Positions 48,430 through 61,272 of a stretch of DNA of 64,000 nucleotides are shown piece after piece. The position numbers were made by a program, and so were the translations under genes. The DNA comes from Monosporascus cannonballus (Eukaryota; Ascomycota; Sordariomycetes; Xylariales). The first letter of the stretch is position 1; each line of letters opens with the position of its first letter. The notes under the pieces are model-generated. The model saw nothing but the letters and a program-made list of their open reading frames with translations. It did not search any database and was not told the DNA's origin. Location: contig QJNS01000069.1 in the NCBI GenBank assembly GCA_004154925.1, positions 186,001 to 250,000 of the forward strand. The letters are read 5' to 3'.

Positions 48430-50274
48430 TATGCGTTTAAGATATTATAACATTATAAGAAAAAAGTTAAATACGTATATAAAAAATAAGATAACTTAAA
48501 AGTTGCAAAATAACAATAACTTTATCGAAAATAAGCCGTTTAATAAATATAAAATTATAAAAATTAATTTTAAACAAAATTAAAATATTAAATTTAACAT
48601 ATTAATTATTTAATTATGTAAATTTTTTGGCGAATAGATATTTTATTATCTACTAGTCGGAAATCGACCAATTAAATATTTATAATTTTCTTATAAATAA
48701 AAGAAAAGACGAACGAAAACGGATAAACGATGTAAAAGAAATTAAATTTTTATTTCGACAATAAAATTTTACGTTTAAATATTAAGCTTTATATTAATTA
48801 GTTTTTGATAAACGTATTAAAAGAGTTAATATAGAAATATCGAAAAAAGCTCAAAAAATTTATAACGGCAAAAAGCGGGTACGTTTATTAATTTTGCTAG
48901 GCGTAAAACCTGGAAGAAACTCGAGAATATCCTATTCCTTATAAAAATAAGGGCTAGGTCACCGAAATATAATCGATCGATAATTAAAAACAGGTTGCCG
49001 CCTTTAAAGCGTTTAAAGTACTTAGGCTTAATAACGGCCATACTAGATAAAGGTTTTTTTTAATTATAGTTATCAATAAATATTAAGGTTTCATTAAAAC
49101 CTTAAAAGACGAGCGGGGAATATTCGTAAACGGAAAGCGCATGTTACGGCACAGAAGAACAAGAGTCTAGCCATTACAATACTAAAAGTGGAACGTTATT
49201 AGATCGAGTCCTAACCGCCTTGTTTTGCCCTATATACCTACAAGGTACCACTTGGGACTGTGACAGCACAGTAATATAATAACCTTTAAAAGTTTTTTTA
49301 TTTCTAGAAGTATTATAAAATTGCGCCTAATCGGAAATTAACCACAAAATAATAAGTAAAAAACTAAAATATCTATAAATATATTTCAAATTTACAAATC
49401 TATAAAACGATATTAAAATTGGATTTTGGTAAACATAATAAACGATTAAAGATCTATTTCCAATCTGGAAAAAAACAGAAATTTCTTAATAATAACCGCC
49501 TTAAGAGTAAATTCGGCTTTACAAAAAAGGTCGATTTGGCGATCGATTGCAAATACGTTATTTTACGCGGATTTAGTACTTACAATACAAATCGCCTTAA
49601 GTTCGTCGATTTATTCCGAGTTTTTAACGGTAAAATAAACGATAATCTAGATAATACCTTTAAAAATAACGGGAATTTAAACGGAATTTAAACGGCGATA
49701 TTGATAATAATAAAAATAAGGATATATTATACGAAACGTTTTATAGCAATAATTAGTTACGACATAATTTAAAACGTCTAGAATTTAAACGTAAATCGTA
49801 TAGTAATTAAAAAAACAGTATATTACGTAAATATAATACGGCTTATTACCGTTTATGGTACGATTAGGGTCCGGCTTCTCGTCGGCATTAAAAAGGTGGC
49901 GCTTAAGAAAGTTTTAGCCGTTACAGGTATAAAAATACCATTGTTTATAGAACTGTTTACGAAAAATGGACATAACGAATAGAAATAAAACGGAAACCGT
50001 ACGCAAAAGAAACAGAAATAAAAACGTGAAAAAGAACGAAAAGAATAAATAAAATAAAGTTGGAAATCAAATAAAAATAAAAATCGAACCGGAATATAAT
50101 TAGTTACATAATATAGTATGTATTAAATATTACGATATTTATATATAATATAAGATAAAGTACGTACTTACATACGGAAGATTTTCGGTCCTCGTACGTG
50201 ATCTAATTTACGACCGAACTATATTAATTTATGAATATTATGAAGATTGAATAATTTAAAAAAGGAGAATAATT
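48430..50274 (+). other. Post-pol region of Ty3-3b with unrecognised open frame
   Basis: About 1.85 kb (1.7 kb without the 129-bp insert) separates chromodomain and 3' LTR. It is collinear with Ty3-3a at about 6.54-8.25 kb. The best frame is 49419-49691 (90 codons; basic, rich in Asn and Lys), continuing after stops to about 50.08 kb with YNTAYYRLWYD and a KRKPYAKETEIK stretch. I recognise no family. It could be a third ORF of this element family or a long 3' untranslated region. Conservation between copies shows only shared ancestry. Confidence 0.5.
49142..49270. mobile_element. 129-bp insertion with TG...CA ends, little RIP
   Basis: It is absent from the aligned position of Ty3-3a. It begins TGTTACGGCACAGAAG and ends GGGACTGTGACAGCACA. 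Base composition is nearly balanced, unlike both flanks, and CpA/TpG dinucleotides are plentiful, so it suffered less RIP. TG...CA ends suggest a small solo LTR; the ends also resemble each other in inverted orientation (GGCACAG and GTCACAG), so a small terminal-repeat element is possible. Flanks GCA and GTA could be a short duplication with one RIP change. Confidence 0.6.
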
Positions 50275-50468
50275 ATGAAAATATAATTTCTATAAGGCTG
50301 CGGCTGGGATCCGACCAGCTACAAACTCATACGCCAATACAAATAACTATCTGGCAGCTGATAAGAAACGCCAGATGGAAGTAACCTAATATACCTACTT
50401 CTTGGAATACGTTCTGCGACTAGTCGAGGGTTACCTTACTCTAGCTCTCAGCTATCCATTATATTATA
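50275..50468 (+). repeat. Ty3-3b 3' LTR (194 bp)
   Basis: The reverse complement matches 6333-6538 and 13165-13371. It begins TGAAAATATAATTTC and ends CCATTATATTATA. Conserved blocks include GCCAGATGGAAGTAACC and TTCTGCGACTAGTCG. It is less AT-rich than the internal sequence. The flank ATCCA at 50469-50473 would be the target duplication; the other half is lost with the 5' end. Confidence 0.85.
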
Positions 50469-53400
50469 ATCCATAGAAGCCCGCCAAATACGTTATATTT
50501 CGTTACGTAATTATAAAAACAATTATTTATAAAATGCGTTAAATTAATTTTATAAAGCCAAAACAATCCAACTACGTTTTTTTAAATTAAAACGATAAAA
50601 ATATTTTATTTCGAATTTTTTTAAATTCTTTAAATAAAAAGACGTTTCGAAAAGAAGTAAGAGCATTATAGTTTAATAATAACGTTGAATTCGATAATAT
50701 TATTATAATATTAATTAATTTTTAAACCTTTATTATTTTAAAATTTAAATTAATAAAGATTTATATTATTATTAATTTCGATAAACAGTTTTTACAATAA
50801 TTTTTCTTAATCGATAAATATAAACTAAACTATTTAATAAAGAACGCAAATTTATTTAATTGTAATGTTTTTGTATTTAATATTAAATGATACATAATAA
50901 ATATAAAAATATATTCTTTTTCGATTAATAATATAGAAATAACAAATAATTAAAAAATCGTAATTCGAAATTAATAAAAACGTAAAACATAATTTATTTT
51001 TAAAATGATACTACTAAAACATGTTTTTACATTAAAATTATTTTAAAGATTTTTTTATATAAACCTGGAATTTAATATTATACTATAAAATGTTTTTTAA
51101 AAAATATATATTTTATAATACTTCTATTTATATAAAACTTATTTATGTTTATAATTTACACTGGCTAAATACAAACCGTTATTCTGTTAATTAAATATTT
51201 ATTTATAATTTCGTAAAATTTAAAAAATATTAAAATACTTTTAATAATTAATAGAAATACAAAAACGTAAAACAAGTTCCGGAATGATTTACGTCATCGT
51301 ATAAAAATGAGAACCTTGAATATTTTAAATTATATATTTCAAATTTATAACGTTGAAGTATTCGTTCAACATATTAAATACACTATTATTAATAATATTT
51401 CGGTTTGAAAATATAAAAATTGTATTCGGAGATATATTATTTATTTAACTTCGAAACGCAAGTTTTAAAATGGAATGTTTAAAGTGTTTTAATCTATTAC
51501 AGAAGCTTAATTTATTTATTATATAATCTATAAGATTTTTAATAAGTTGTAATAACTTTTAAAAATTTGTAACAATTCGTATTAAATTTTAATATTTAAA
51601 AATAAATATAATGAAAAGTTTTCTTTTCTTTAATAATCATTTGCTTTTTTAAAAAAAAGTATTTGCAATTACCAACATTTTCAAATATTAAATACGTAAA
51701 TGCTATAAATTTTTTATTTGCAAAATTGATTAAGATAACGATGTTAAAATCATTATAATAAAAACTTTTAAAAATATTAAAAATAATACAGCGAAAAGAA
51801 TATTAACTTAAAGATATTTTTTCTACATATTTACGAATGTATAAAAAACGAACGAAAAAAATAAAAACTCAGTAATAAAAGTTTCAAAATAATATTCAAA
51901 AAACGTTGAAATATATTTAACATAAAATAATAAAAGTAATAAGGTAGTTTTATAATATAAACCGAAATTATAAACATAATTTAATAATTTTATTTACGGC
52001 ATTTATTGCCTAATTTAAATAATACTTTTATTAATATAAGTTTCTTATTGTGAATATAATTTTTGCAAATTTTAAATTAAATTAATTTTGACATTTACGT
52101 ATATAACGTACGAATATATTTGTTAAAAAGTGGAAAGATAAAAAAAGACGAATATTTAAAATATAACCGAGAACATATATCGATTAATCAATAAAATATC
52201 GAATTTTTAATATTTAGGAAATAAAAGTACCGGAATTTCGAAAATTATTTATTACGAATAATGTTATATTTAACTAACAAATGTGTTATTAATTGAGAAA
52301 AAAAGTATTTTTTTAGTTATAAATAAATTCTTCGTAAATAAAGTATATTTTTGAAAATATTTAATTTTCAAAGAAATCTAATTTTCGAAATATTTAATCC
52401 GTAAAATAGCTTTCATAACGATTATAACGTTTAAAAATTTATGAATAATCTTTATTTTCAATTTAAGAATTTAATAGTTAATTAATTAAGGAAATTGGAA
52501 TTCGGAAATAAAAAGCTTATAGGCAATATTAAATTTAATCGTCAATTTTAAACGTTTAAAACCAGTGTTTATTTAGAAGATGAATTTTAAAAAACTGTTT
52601 AAAAAACACAATTTAATAATTTATTAATACTATAAATTTACTAAAATATTTGCAAACAATATATAATAAAATATATTAAGTAAATCTTTTAAGAAGATAT
52701 ATTTAACGAAATTAACAAATACTTTAAAGAAATTATTGATATTTAAAATTAAATGTAAAATTAAATTTCAAATTTTTATATATAAAAAACTATCGGATAA
52801 TTAGCACAAGTTTGTACGCCGAATTTAGAAAGTAAAAATAAATAATAAATAATTACAAAAATAAGAATATTTTAACGACTCTAAAAGCGGTAATATATAC
52901 ATCTTAAACATTATTATAATCTCCGAAAATAACGTAATATACTTGAATTTAAAACAAAATTAAACAGGTTAACTATATATTTTTATTATCGTAATAAATA
53001 ATAAAATAAAAATGTAAAGAATTATATAATTTTTATAAAACAATTATAATAATCTCATTTAAAATACGTAAAACATTTTAATGCTATATTAAATAAATAT
53101 AAAATATATAAACATTTATTCGAATTAAATCGCTTAGATTATAAAAAAGTTTGAATAAAGATTTTACAAAAGCTTTTGTTAAGGGAAACTTTAAAAATAT
53201 TAAGTTACTTAAAAGAAACATAAAATATAAAATACATTTCAATTACGTGAAGTAAGTTTTCATTAATTGTTATAAAATCAATTTTTATACATGAATTTCA
53301 TAAAAGTAAATAATGAAAATATGATAACTTAATTATTTACATATATAATAATTTGTAAAATGTTATTTTAATTATTAATATATATATTATTACATTGTTA

Positions 53401-54769
53401 ATTAAATTCTTTCGAATTATTATAATTATAAGAATTATATTTAACTGTAAAATTTGTTGTTTTAATACAAAATAAATTGATTACAACGTTTTATGTAGAA
53501 CATAGAGTCTTTTAATTTATATTTTTCTAAATAATTTTAAAGAAAATATGTAAAATTTACAAGAATTTTATACGAGTTAAAGTTTAACATTTATTATAAT
53601 ATTACGAAATGTTTATTATATTATAGAAAATAACGTTTATATTATGTTTTTAAAAGTCATATTTATTTTATAAGACGTAACGTATAATTACTTTTATATC
53701 TTTTAAAAATAATATATTATTTTGTATTACAGAAATAAAAAAATAAACTCAGTACAATGAATTTAAAATTAAAAGAATTATGCGAATTTAAAACTGTAAA
53801 AAACGTAAATTAATCTTTATATATTTAAATAATTTAGAACAATTTTTATTAGTATATATTTATATATCGAATAAACGTATCATTCGTTTTAGATTAAATA
53901 TCATATTTATATTTTTTTACTATTTTTAGAAATAAAACTGCGTATTTTTAATATCCGAATAACCTTTTAAACTGTGAAAACAAATTATTAAATATACGTT
54001 AATTTTATTTTATATTTAATAAAAATAATTCTTTTAATCATAATATTTATTATATCTTATTTTAAAATTTCGTAATTAGTTTATTAATGAAATATATTAC
54101 AATATATAATACAAAAATTGGTTGTTTCCATTACAAATGTTTTAACAATCATATTTAAAAAAAATATAGTAAAACATGTAGATTTGTTTATATTTATTAA
54201 AGTTATTTCGTTTGAGGATAATTTCGAAATACGGCGATGTTTTTAAAATGATATTGTAAAGCTTTTTAAAAAGTTAGTTATATAAAAAGTTATATATTAA
54301 CTAATTATAATAGTTTTAATAATTAAAATTACTTTATATTTATTGAAATATATATTTTAAGAAATTATAACTTTGGAATATATTTTTTATAATTTTACAA
54401 TAATGTTTAATAAATTTTAAAATATTTTTATAATACTTAATAAACAATTAAATTAATAATGATAAAGCGAAAACAATATCATTAATTTACATTTATTTAA
54501 TATTTAAAAAGTATAAATACATTACCAAAAATGTGAAAATTCACTTAATGTAATTCATTTATAATATAAATACTTATTTATACATTTATAAAATATTTAT
54601 TAGGACATTTTAAATATTTTAAATTGATGTTCAATTTTTACGATTACGAACCGAATATTTAGAAATTTATAATAGAAAAAATAATAAAACATAGAATTCT
54701 ATTAGGTTTTAAATTTCTCGGACGAATTTGCCTTTTAAGGAAATAAGAAAAATATTATTATTATCATTA
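50469..54769 (+). mobile_element. Copia unit 1 internal region, 5' truncated
   Basis: It aligns collinearly with 57.0-61.27 kb of copia unit 2, but is much more degraded (almost no CpA/TpG left). It begins where the Ty3-3b LTR ends, in the region equivalent to the gag/protease boundary of unit 2, so its gag and 5' LTR are missing. It runs through integrase, RT and RNase H equivalents to the central LTR at 54770. No frame is long enough to translate usefully; identity comes from nucleotide similarity to unit 2. Confidence 0.7.
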
Positions 54770-55598
54770 TGATTATTAATTTAATAATAGATTTACAATT
54801 TTGGGAATCAAGATGAATATATACGTACGTATAGGAATTGCGTTCGTAAACGTAAATATTAATTGATTTTTTTTCGAAAAAAATATATATAATCGTATGT
54901 AAGTAATAACCTTTGTATTATTTAATTAATATTTTTCCTAAAATATACTTAATAAAATAAAGTAAATAAAATAGTAATAACAGAATTGACATTAAGTACA
55001 ACAATTATAATTAAACGTATAATAAATAATCGGGCAAAATCAAAGTTAATGAACGGTTAATAAAGAGAATTAAAAAACTTAAAAAATACGTATATCGCAA
55101 TATAGATATATTTTAAAGCATCATCTTACTAACGACTATTTATAATAACGTCGAAATATTTATTAAATTTTCTGATTGTAAACTAAAAATATAAATATTT
55201 TAAATAAAATTGGATATAATACGCGGCATGTGCCGAACGCGCATATTAACAGTTAACCGTCGAAATAGCAGACATATACGGAACGGATAATACGGAAAGC
55301 ATAGGTATAATAAAAGTAAACGCGTATGTAAAAGTAATAGATATAAAAGTAAATGCGAATACAGTTATAGCAGTTATTACAATAACGTCGGTATCAGTAA
55401 TTACGGTAACGGTATTAATACGCGCGCGACGGATTTCGCAAATATAGGCGGTAACTATAAATTACGCGGCGAAAAAGTAACGAAATATTTTATTATAATT
55501 ATTATAAATGAATTTACGTAAAATTGCTTAAAATAATATATCTTTACGTTCTCATTAATGTTAATAATAGAAATAACAACAACAACAACAACAACAAC

Positions 55599-55637
<39 letters not shown>

Positions 55638-55657
55638 TTTATATTAAACGTGTCGTA
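54770..55657 (+). repeat. Central copia LTR (about 888 bp), shared by units 1 and 2
   Basis: It begins TGATTATTAATTT after a purine-rich run (GGAAATAAGAAAAAT) and ends ACGTGTCGTA. It aligns with the right LTR 61273-62130: GACGAATTT upstream, TACGTACGTA inside, and the ATTATAATTATTA...AAAATT(G/A)CTTAA block near the end. It contains a CpG-rich segment (55220-55480) reduced by RIP and an (AAC)n(AAT)n microsatellite. It follows unit 1 and precedes unit 2, so it serves as 3' LTR of one and 5' LTR of the other. Confidence 0.65.
55575..55637. repeat. (AAC)n then (AAT)n microsatellite
   Basis: About eight AAC units are followed by about twelve AAT units, uninterrupted, inside the central copia LTR. 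The right LTR has only a few AAT units at the matching place (62065-62080), which accounts for part of the length difference between the LTRs. The AAT part could have arisen from AAC by C-to-T change. Confidence 0.9.
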
Positions 55658-57539
55658 GAATAGGAGTATCTGTGTTAGCCATCAAGCTCCACAGCACCCG
55701 GACGAACCTTATTCTGGCGCTCCCACAGTATATAGAGAGCTTTCTAGCTACCGCTCCTTGGAGCTCAATTCTAGTTAGACAATTATTACTTCCTACATTT
55801 TATACAACCTTTTCTCGCGATCAGCCTAATTGTGATAGTTATGAACCCGGTATTTTAATTACGTAAAAGAACTATAATTAACTTCATCGTAATTTCTTAT
55901 TTATTAATTTAAAATATTATATTATTTATTAATATATCAGATAATTTCATTTTTAAAAATATTTTTAAGCATTATTTTAATTACTTTAATTAATTCCTTT
56001 TTTTCCGATTTAACGTTACTTTATTCGGCGTATAATACCTTATAAGCCCTAATATATTTAATGCAAATTATTTTACGGGTTTTTCGAAAATTTTATCGAT
56101 CGAGACATATATTATAAAAATTAACGCCAAAGCAAAAAAATAAGATACAAAAGTATTAGATTTTTAGATAACCTTTTATATTAATATTATTTAATATAAA
56201 TTTCGTTTAAAAAAAGCTCAAGAAGTTATTCCTTAATAATTTCGAAAAAAAAGTATGATAAAGATATCGAACGCCTTACGAAAACCGTAAGCAAAAAAAA
56301 AATAACGGGAACTTTTTAAAATTGACATTTAATATTTTAATATTTAAATATAAATTAACATAATAATAAAAAGCCAGATCTTTAGGAACGCCCTAGTTAT
56401 CTTGGTCCTTTAATAAAAAACCACGGTATAAGATTTATTTAAAGAATTAAAAGATTAGTTCGCCTTTTTTGTATTAAGTACTATTTCGACGATACGCGAA
56501 AATTATCGTAAAGCTCTGCGCCTAATTAAGGTGGGCCATATAAAGTCTAATTAATAATATTAGACTTAATACCTTATTTATATTAAAGCGAAAATATATA
56601 ATTTTTACAAAGTTAAAGGGATGTTTACGATAAAGAATTTTCCGAATGTTATAAAAAAAGTTTTGTACCAGATTAGGAATAACGGAAATTAATTAACCTT
56701 ATTAAGGATAATTTTCTTAACAAGTTTTTAATAAGCTTAAAGAAATTTAAAGATTAGTTTTTAGTTATACGTTATAAAAACAAATTAAGGGTCGAAATTA
56801 AAAAACACGAGATCTTTATAATTATATTATTAAAATCGCAATTTAAAATGAAATATCATTACAATTTAACATAAATTTCATTTTGCTAAATACTTTTAAA
56901 AAAAAAGGAACAAATATTTTTATTCAATTACGTTTAACAAAATTTACTTATAAGAACCTAATAAATACGTTTATTTACATTTTGCAATTACGGAGATAAT
57001 TATCTGAAAATTCTGCTATCTGAACTAAAAGGATATTAAGGGGATTCGGAAGCAATTTAGGTATAATCGGTAAAAAAACTTTATAAAAATCTTATAAAGT
57101 TTCCTAAATAAAAGGAAATTATTCGAAAACTTATAAAATAATTAACGTTTATTTTATTATACAATTCGACAATATTATTACGATATTTATCGATTTATAT
57201 ACCTTTTATCCCTTTAATTTAGCTTTGAAGATTTATATTATTATTTATTTTCGTGCGTATTCTTTACCTTAATTTACCTTAAATTAATAATTATAGGGTT
57301 AAGTATTTAATAAATTTAGCAATCTGTTTATGCTGGGCATATTTATATTGAATATTGTGAAAAATATAGTAAAAGTAAATATTTTTTCGTTCTCGATTAA
57401 TAATATATGGAATAAAATAATCCAAAAAAATATTTTATAAAACCTTTAATAAGCGAAAACATGATTTTTTACTTCAGGATATAATAATAATAAAAGGATT
57501 TTATATTAATATTATTTTAAAAAAATTTTTTCGCAAAAC

Positions 57540-58780
57540 TGGAATGTGGTATTACGATTTGGATTATTCTTTTAAAATAAGAAAAATTGGAAAAAGTATT
57601 ATTTTTCCGAAGTTTTAACAAATATACAACCTTGGTTTTTCGAATATAAACTATTTTTTATTCGAACATCTTATTAATAATTTTGTAAAATTTAGTTAAA
57701 TTTTTAATATATATAACAATTAATAAAAAAAGAAAAAAAACCGTAAAGATAATTAAGAGATTACTTACGCCTCCGTATAAGAACAAAGGATTTTTGGCAC
57801 TTAAAATTGAGGCACCTAGGATTTATAACGTTAAAATCGTTCGTTAAAAACGTTGGGAACGTTATTATAGAAAGGATAACGCGTCGGAAATATAAGGCTT
57901 ATATTCGTATATACTTTTTTTAGATACATTTAAAGCGTTTATCAAAAAGCCGAACTCCTAAACCTTTTTAGCGTATTACCTAAAATTATTTTGATTATCT
58001 TACGGGTTACGATAACTTTAAGTAATTTCTATTAATTAAAAACAAATATAATAAGAAACCTTTCGTTTTTTTTAATTATTAATTGTATTTAAAAAATAAA
58101 ACTCGAATTATCAAAGATTTCGAATATTAAATATGCAAATAATATATATTTCCTATTTGCAAAATCAAATAAAATAACAATCTTAGAATAATTACAACAA
58201 ATAAATATATAGTTTATTAAACATAATATACTGAAAAAGAAAGTAAACTTGAGTTTTCACCCCTATATATTAAAGAACTTCTAGGAAAAAGCAAACGAAT
58301 AAATTAAAAACTAATTAATAAAGCTTTTAAAACAAGGCTGGAAACAAAGTTCCTTAAAAAGCTTTATTATAAAGTAATAAAAACAGTAACGTAACTATAT
58401 AATATAAGCCCGAATTATTCTTACGATTAATTTTTACTTAATAAGGTATTTCTTCGGCGGTTTAAGCAATATTGCCGTTAATATAGCCTTGCCACAATTA
58501 ATAGGATTACAATAAATTTCAAACCCAATTGACTTGAGATTTTCGCATACGGCGAACGAACGTATTTGTTAATAAAAAACGAAAAATAAACATAAATGAG
58601 TGAACAAAAAAGTTAAACCGAAAACTTATATCAGATATTCAATAAGGTACCGAACTTTTAATATTTACTAAATACAAGTGCCTAAGTTCCGCAAAATTAT
58701 TATTATGCGTAACGTTACGTTCGATAAAAATATCTTTTATCAGCTAAAAATAGAAAAAGAAAAACGTTCGCCTTAATTGT
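57540..58780 (+). pseudogene. Copia unit 2 GAG-pre-integrase and integrase remnant
   Basis: KDFWHLKLRHLGFITLKSFV matches the GAG-pre-integrase pattern LWH.RLGHLG...L..L, followed by NVGNVIIERITRRKYKAY, where functional copies have C..C. Just before it, FSQNWNVVLRFGLFF and FFEYKLFF fit the segment between copia protease and this domain. At about 58.65-58.77 kb a piece ending A(R)RYVR(R)KYLLSAKN corresponds to RNVTFDE after the integrase core. The catalytic D, D and E cannot be placed with confidence. Confidence 0.7.
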
Positions 58781-59739
58781 AACTCGAAAATTTGCATAAA
58801 TTTCCCATATCTTTAAAAGCCTAATTAAAAAAGGAAATTTATTTGTTGAAATACTTAACGCATAAAATAATTTATATATTAATTATAATATTTTAAAAAA
58901 ACGCAAAAAACTTTGATTTCAAGTTTAAAAGTTTAACGAGTAGCCAATCGAAAGATCAGAATTCGGGAGTAAGGGAGCTTGCGAGCAAAACTAAAGTTAA
59001 TCGTAAATTTTTAACTTTTAAAAGTATTCTTAATCCGGAAAATAAAGTCCAGGGAAGCGCTTAAAAAACCCTTAGCTGCTTATTAAAACAGAGATTTAAC
59101 TATTTGCTAAAAATATAAAGCCCGCGGAATATCCGCAAGTTGATGGCGAAAAAAATAATACGGAAAAGGCTTTTCAGAAAATACATTTAACGGGAACTAT
59201 AAATAAATCAGCTTATTTATATATATCCGAAGTTAGGTTCGGAACTTTAATAAATAAGAAAAATTTCGATAATCAAAACATTTTGCCTTTTATATTTTTA
59301 TATCCAAGAAATATAAAGGAAAACAACCGTAAGCACTTATTTACAAAAATAAAAAATTGTGAAAACGAAAATTCCTAATAATATTAAAAACGGCAGCGTT
59401 TATTCGGTAAATGCTACCGTAATTTACGAAAATAACAAAATATATTTAGTTTTATCTCGAAATTAAAAAGAAATTAATTATTTATTGCCATTATTATAAT
59501 ATATAGCAAAAGAAGAATATAAAAAGCTTTATATTTTTTGTATAATAATCGCGGTAAAAGTATTATAAAAAAACGTTAAAAGGTTAAACGTAATATTTGG
59601 AACATCCAAAATCCATAAGGATTAATTAATTCAATTGCTTAAGTTTTAAAGGGATTTCTATAAATATTTTTTAAGATAAACCTTTAAGAAAATTTCTAAA
59701 AAAAAAGATTAAGGCGTTTACGAAACGAGGAAAATAAAA

Positions 59740-61100
59740 AGAAATACCGATTATATAAATTAAGTCTAAATTAATGTCCTTATAATAGGTTTTTATATAT
59801 AAGTTCGATAAAGATAGTTAGCTAAAACGCTGTAAATTACGTATTTATATACGTAACAATTTTTTAAAAAAAACCGATTCGCGTATTAATATTTATATTG
59901 CTACATTTATAACTAAATTCTTTTAGAATAATTATAGTTATAACTGTTAAATTCGAACTTAAAATTCGTTAATTCGATATTAAAACAGCTTTTTTAAACG
60001 TTTTTCGTAAAAGATAGGTCAAAATAATTTGCGTTTTTTTCGATAACTTTAAGAAAAACGGAATATGCGTAAAATTCGAATAAACGTTATATGAATTTAA
60101 GGATTTACCTTTACTATAATATCGGAAATTCTTTTCTACTTTACGGAAACTGGCGTTTACCGTATTTTTAGAAAAGTCGTACCTATTTTAAAATAAGTAA
60201 CGTAAATTTATTTTCGTATTTTTATTAATAACTTATTATTTTTTATTACCGGAAAAGTTAATATTAAGGCAATAAGTTATTTTTTAAGTTAAAAGGACTA
60301 TATAAAGTTAAATTTAAGGCGAAATAAATTCATTTTTAGATAGTCGAATAATTCGACATAAATTAAAAAAAAATCGTTATTCGTTTTAAGCTTATAGGAA
60401 ACGTTTACGTACCGCTAACCTTTTTAAGAATTAAAAGATTTACCCTTAATACCGGAATTATATTTAAAAAATTAGTTAAAAGTTTTTAAAAATATATAAG
60501 ATTTATTTTATATATAATAATAATAATCTGCCTAAACATAATCTACGTTATTTTCGTATTATAAACATTATTAATTAACCTATTTAATGAATATATATAA
60601 ATATTTTAATGAAATAACCCGTTATTTTTATTATATACGTTTTTTAGCAATCGTATACGAAGGTAAAAATACGGAAGCCCGAACGTTATTAATCGCAAAA
60701 AATGTATCGTTTGCCGATAATCTCGAAATGCGCTAATTTTCTCAAAGTTATATAATAATTCTTTTTTCGAAAAAATTAATCGAATAAGAAATAATTTATG
60801 AAATAAAAGTAAAAATATTAATTATAAAAGTTAAATTATTTATATTAAAGTATAGAGTTAAAAAAATTATAACTTTTAAATGTTTATTTCGAAATTTAAA
60901 ATTAATCTTAGGTTAAATTGAAAACATTTTTTACGATAATTAATAAATAATTAAATTTGTAATAAAAAACCGGCATAATTTATATTTAATTATATTATAT
61001 TAATATATAAAAACTATAATTACGTTAAAAATACATTTATAAACAATTTAATATAATTCATTTATTTATAATTTATATATTTATTAATAAATTAATAAAA
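59740..61100 (+). pseudogene. Copia unit 2 reverse transcriptase and RNase H remnant
   Basis: The RT start reads LMSL..VFIYKFDKDS, then CKLRIYIRNNF, equivalent to (L)P.KWVF.YK.D.DG...+.KARLV.RG. IRYQNSFFKR-like and FITGKVNIKAISYFL pieces follow, with YINNLLFFI where copia has YVDD+++. RNase H is clear at about 60.6-60.75 kb: FLAIVYEGKNTEARTLLIAK then NVSFADNLEMR, matching the Y.DADWA.D...RRS segment, and later N..IIKFVIKNRHN. Both catalytic centres are damaged. Order and spacing are normal for copia. Confidence 0.75.
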
Positions 61101-61272
61101 TAGTTGAATCATAATTTAATTATTTTAAATTATTTTTAAATTTATAAACTTTATGTCATATATGATGGAAAAAACGCAAAAATAAATAAAATACGTAATA
61201 TTATATTAAGCTTAAGATCCCCGGGGCGAATTTTCCTTAATTTTTTAAAAAAGAAAATCAAAAAAATTATTA

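Larger units (their letters stand above)
44531..50468 (+). mobile_element. Ty3-3b: second copy of the Ty3-3 family, 5' end missing
   Basis: A plus-strand copy aligning with Ty3-3a in reverse. It starts abruptly within the protease-to-RT region and ends with a 194-bp 3' LTR preceded by a purine tract (AAAAAAGGAGAA, 50259-50270). Order: protease/RT linker (44.6-44.9 kb), RT (45.2-46.0 kb), RNase H (46.0-46.6 kb), integrase (47.4-48.1 kb) and chromodomain (48.29-48.42 kb). About 1.85 kb of post-pol sequence follows. Two insertions absent from Ty3-3a are present: the MITE-like element (44914-45194) and a 129-bp TG...CA sequence (49142-49270). It keeps the 385-bp RT segment deleted in Ty3-3a. It abuts the copia array on the right. 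Confidence 0.85.
55658..61272 (+). mobile_element. Copia unit 2 internal region (Ty1/copia retrotransposon)
   Basis: The order is that of Ty1/copia: gag remnant (about 55.9-57.2 kb), protease area (about 57.2-57.6 kb), GAG-pre-integrase segment (about 57.76-57.89 kb) and integrase to about 58.8 kb. RT (about 59.5-60.3 kb) and RNase H (about 60.55-61.1 kb) follow, with integrase before RT. A purine-rich tract (61241-61266) precedes the right LTR. The first 200 bp (55658-55860) are GC-balanced and include a 64-codon open frame, probably leader sequence rather than a gene. RIP stops are frequent but fewer than in unit 1. Confidence 0.8.

Noticed and set aside
55672..55866. 64-codon open frame in GC-balanced DNA
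   Set aside because: It falls just after the central LTR, in the leader position of copia unit 2; no homology recognised and no supporting start context. Better read as untranslated leader.
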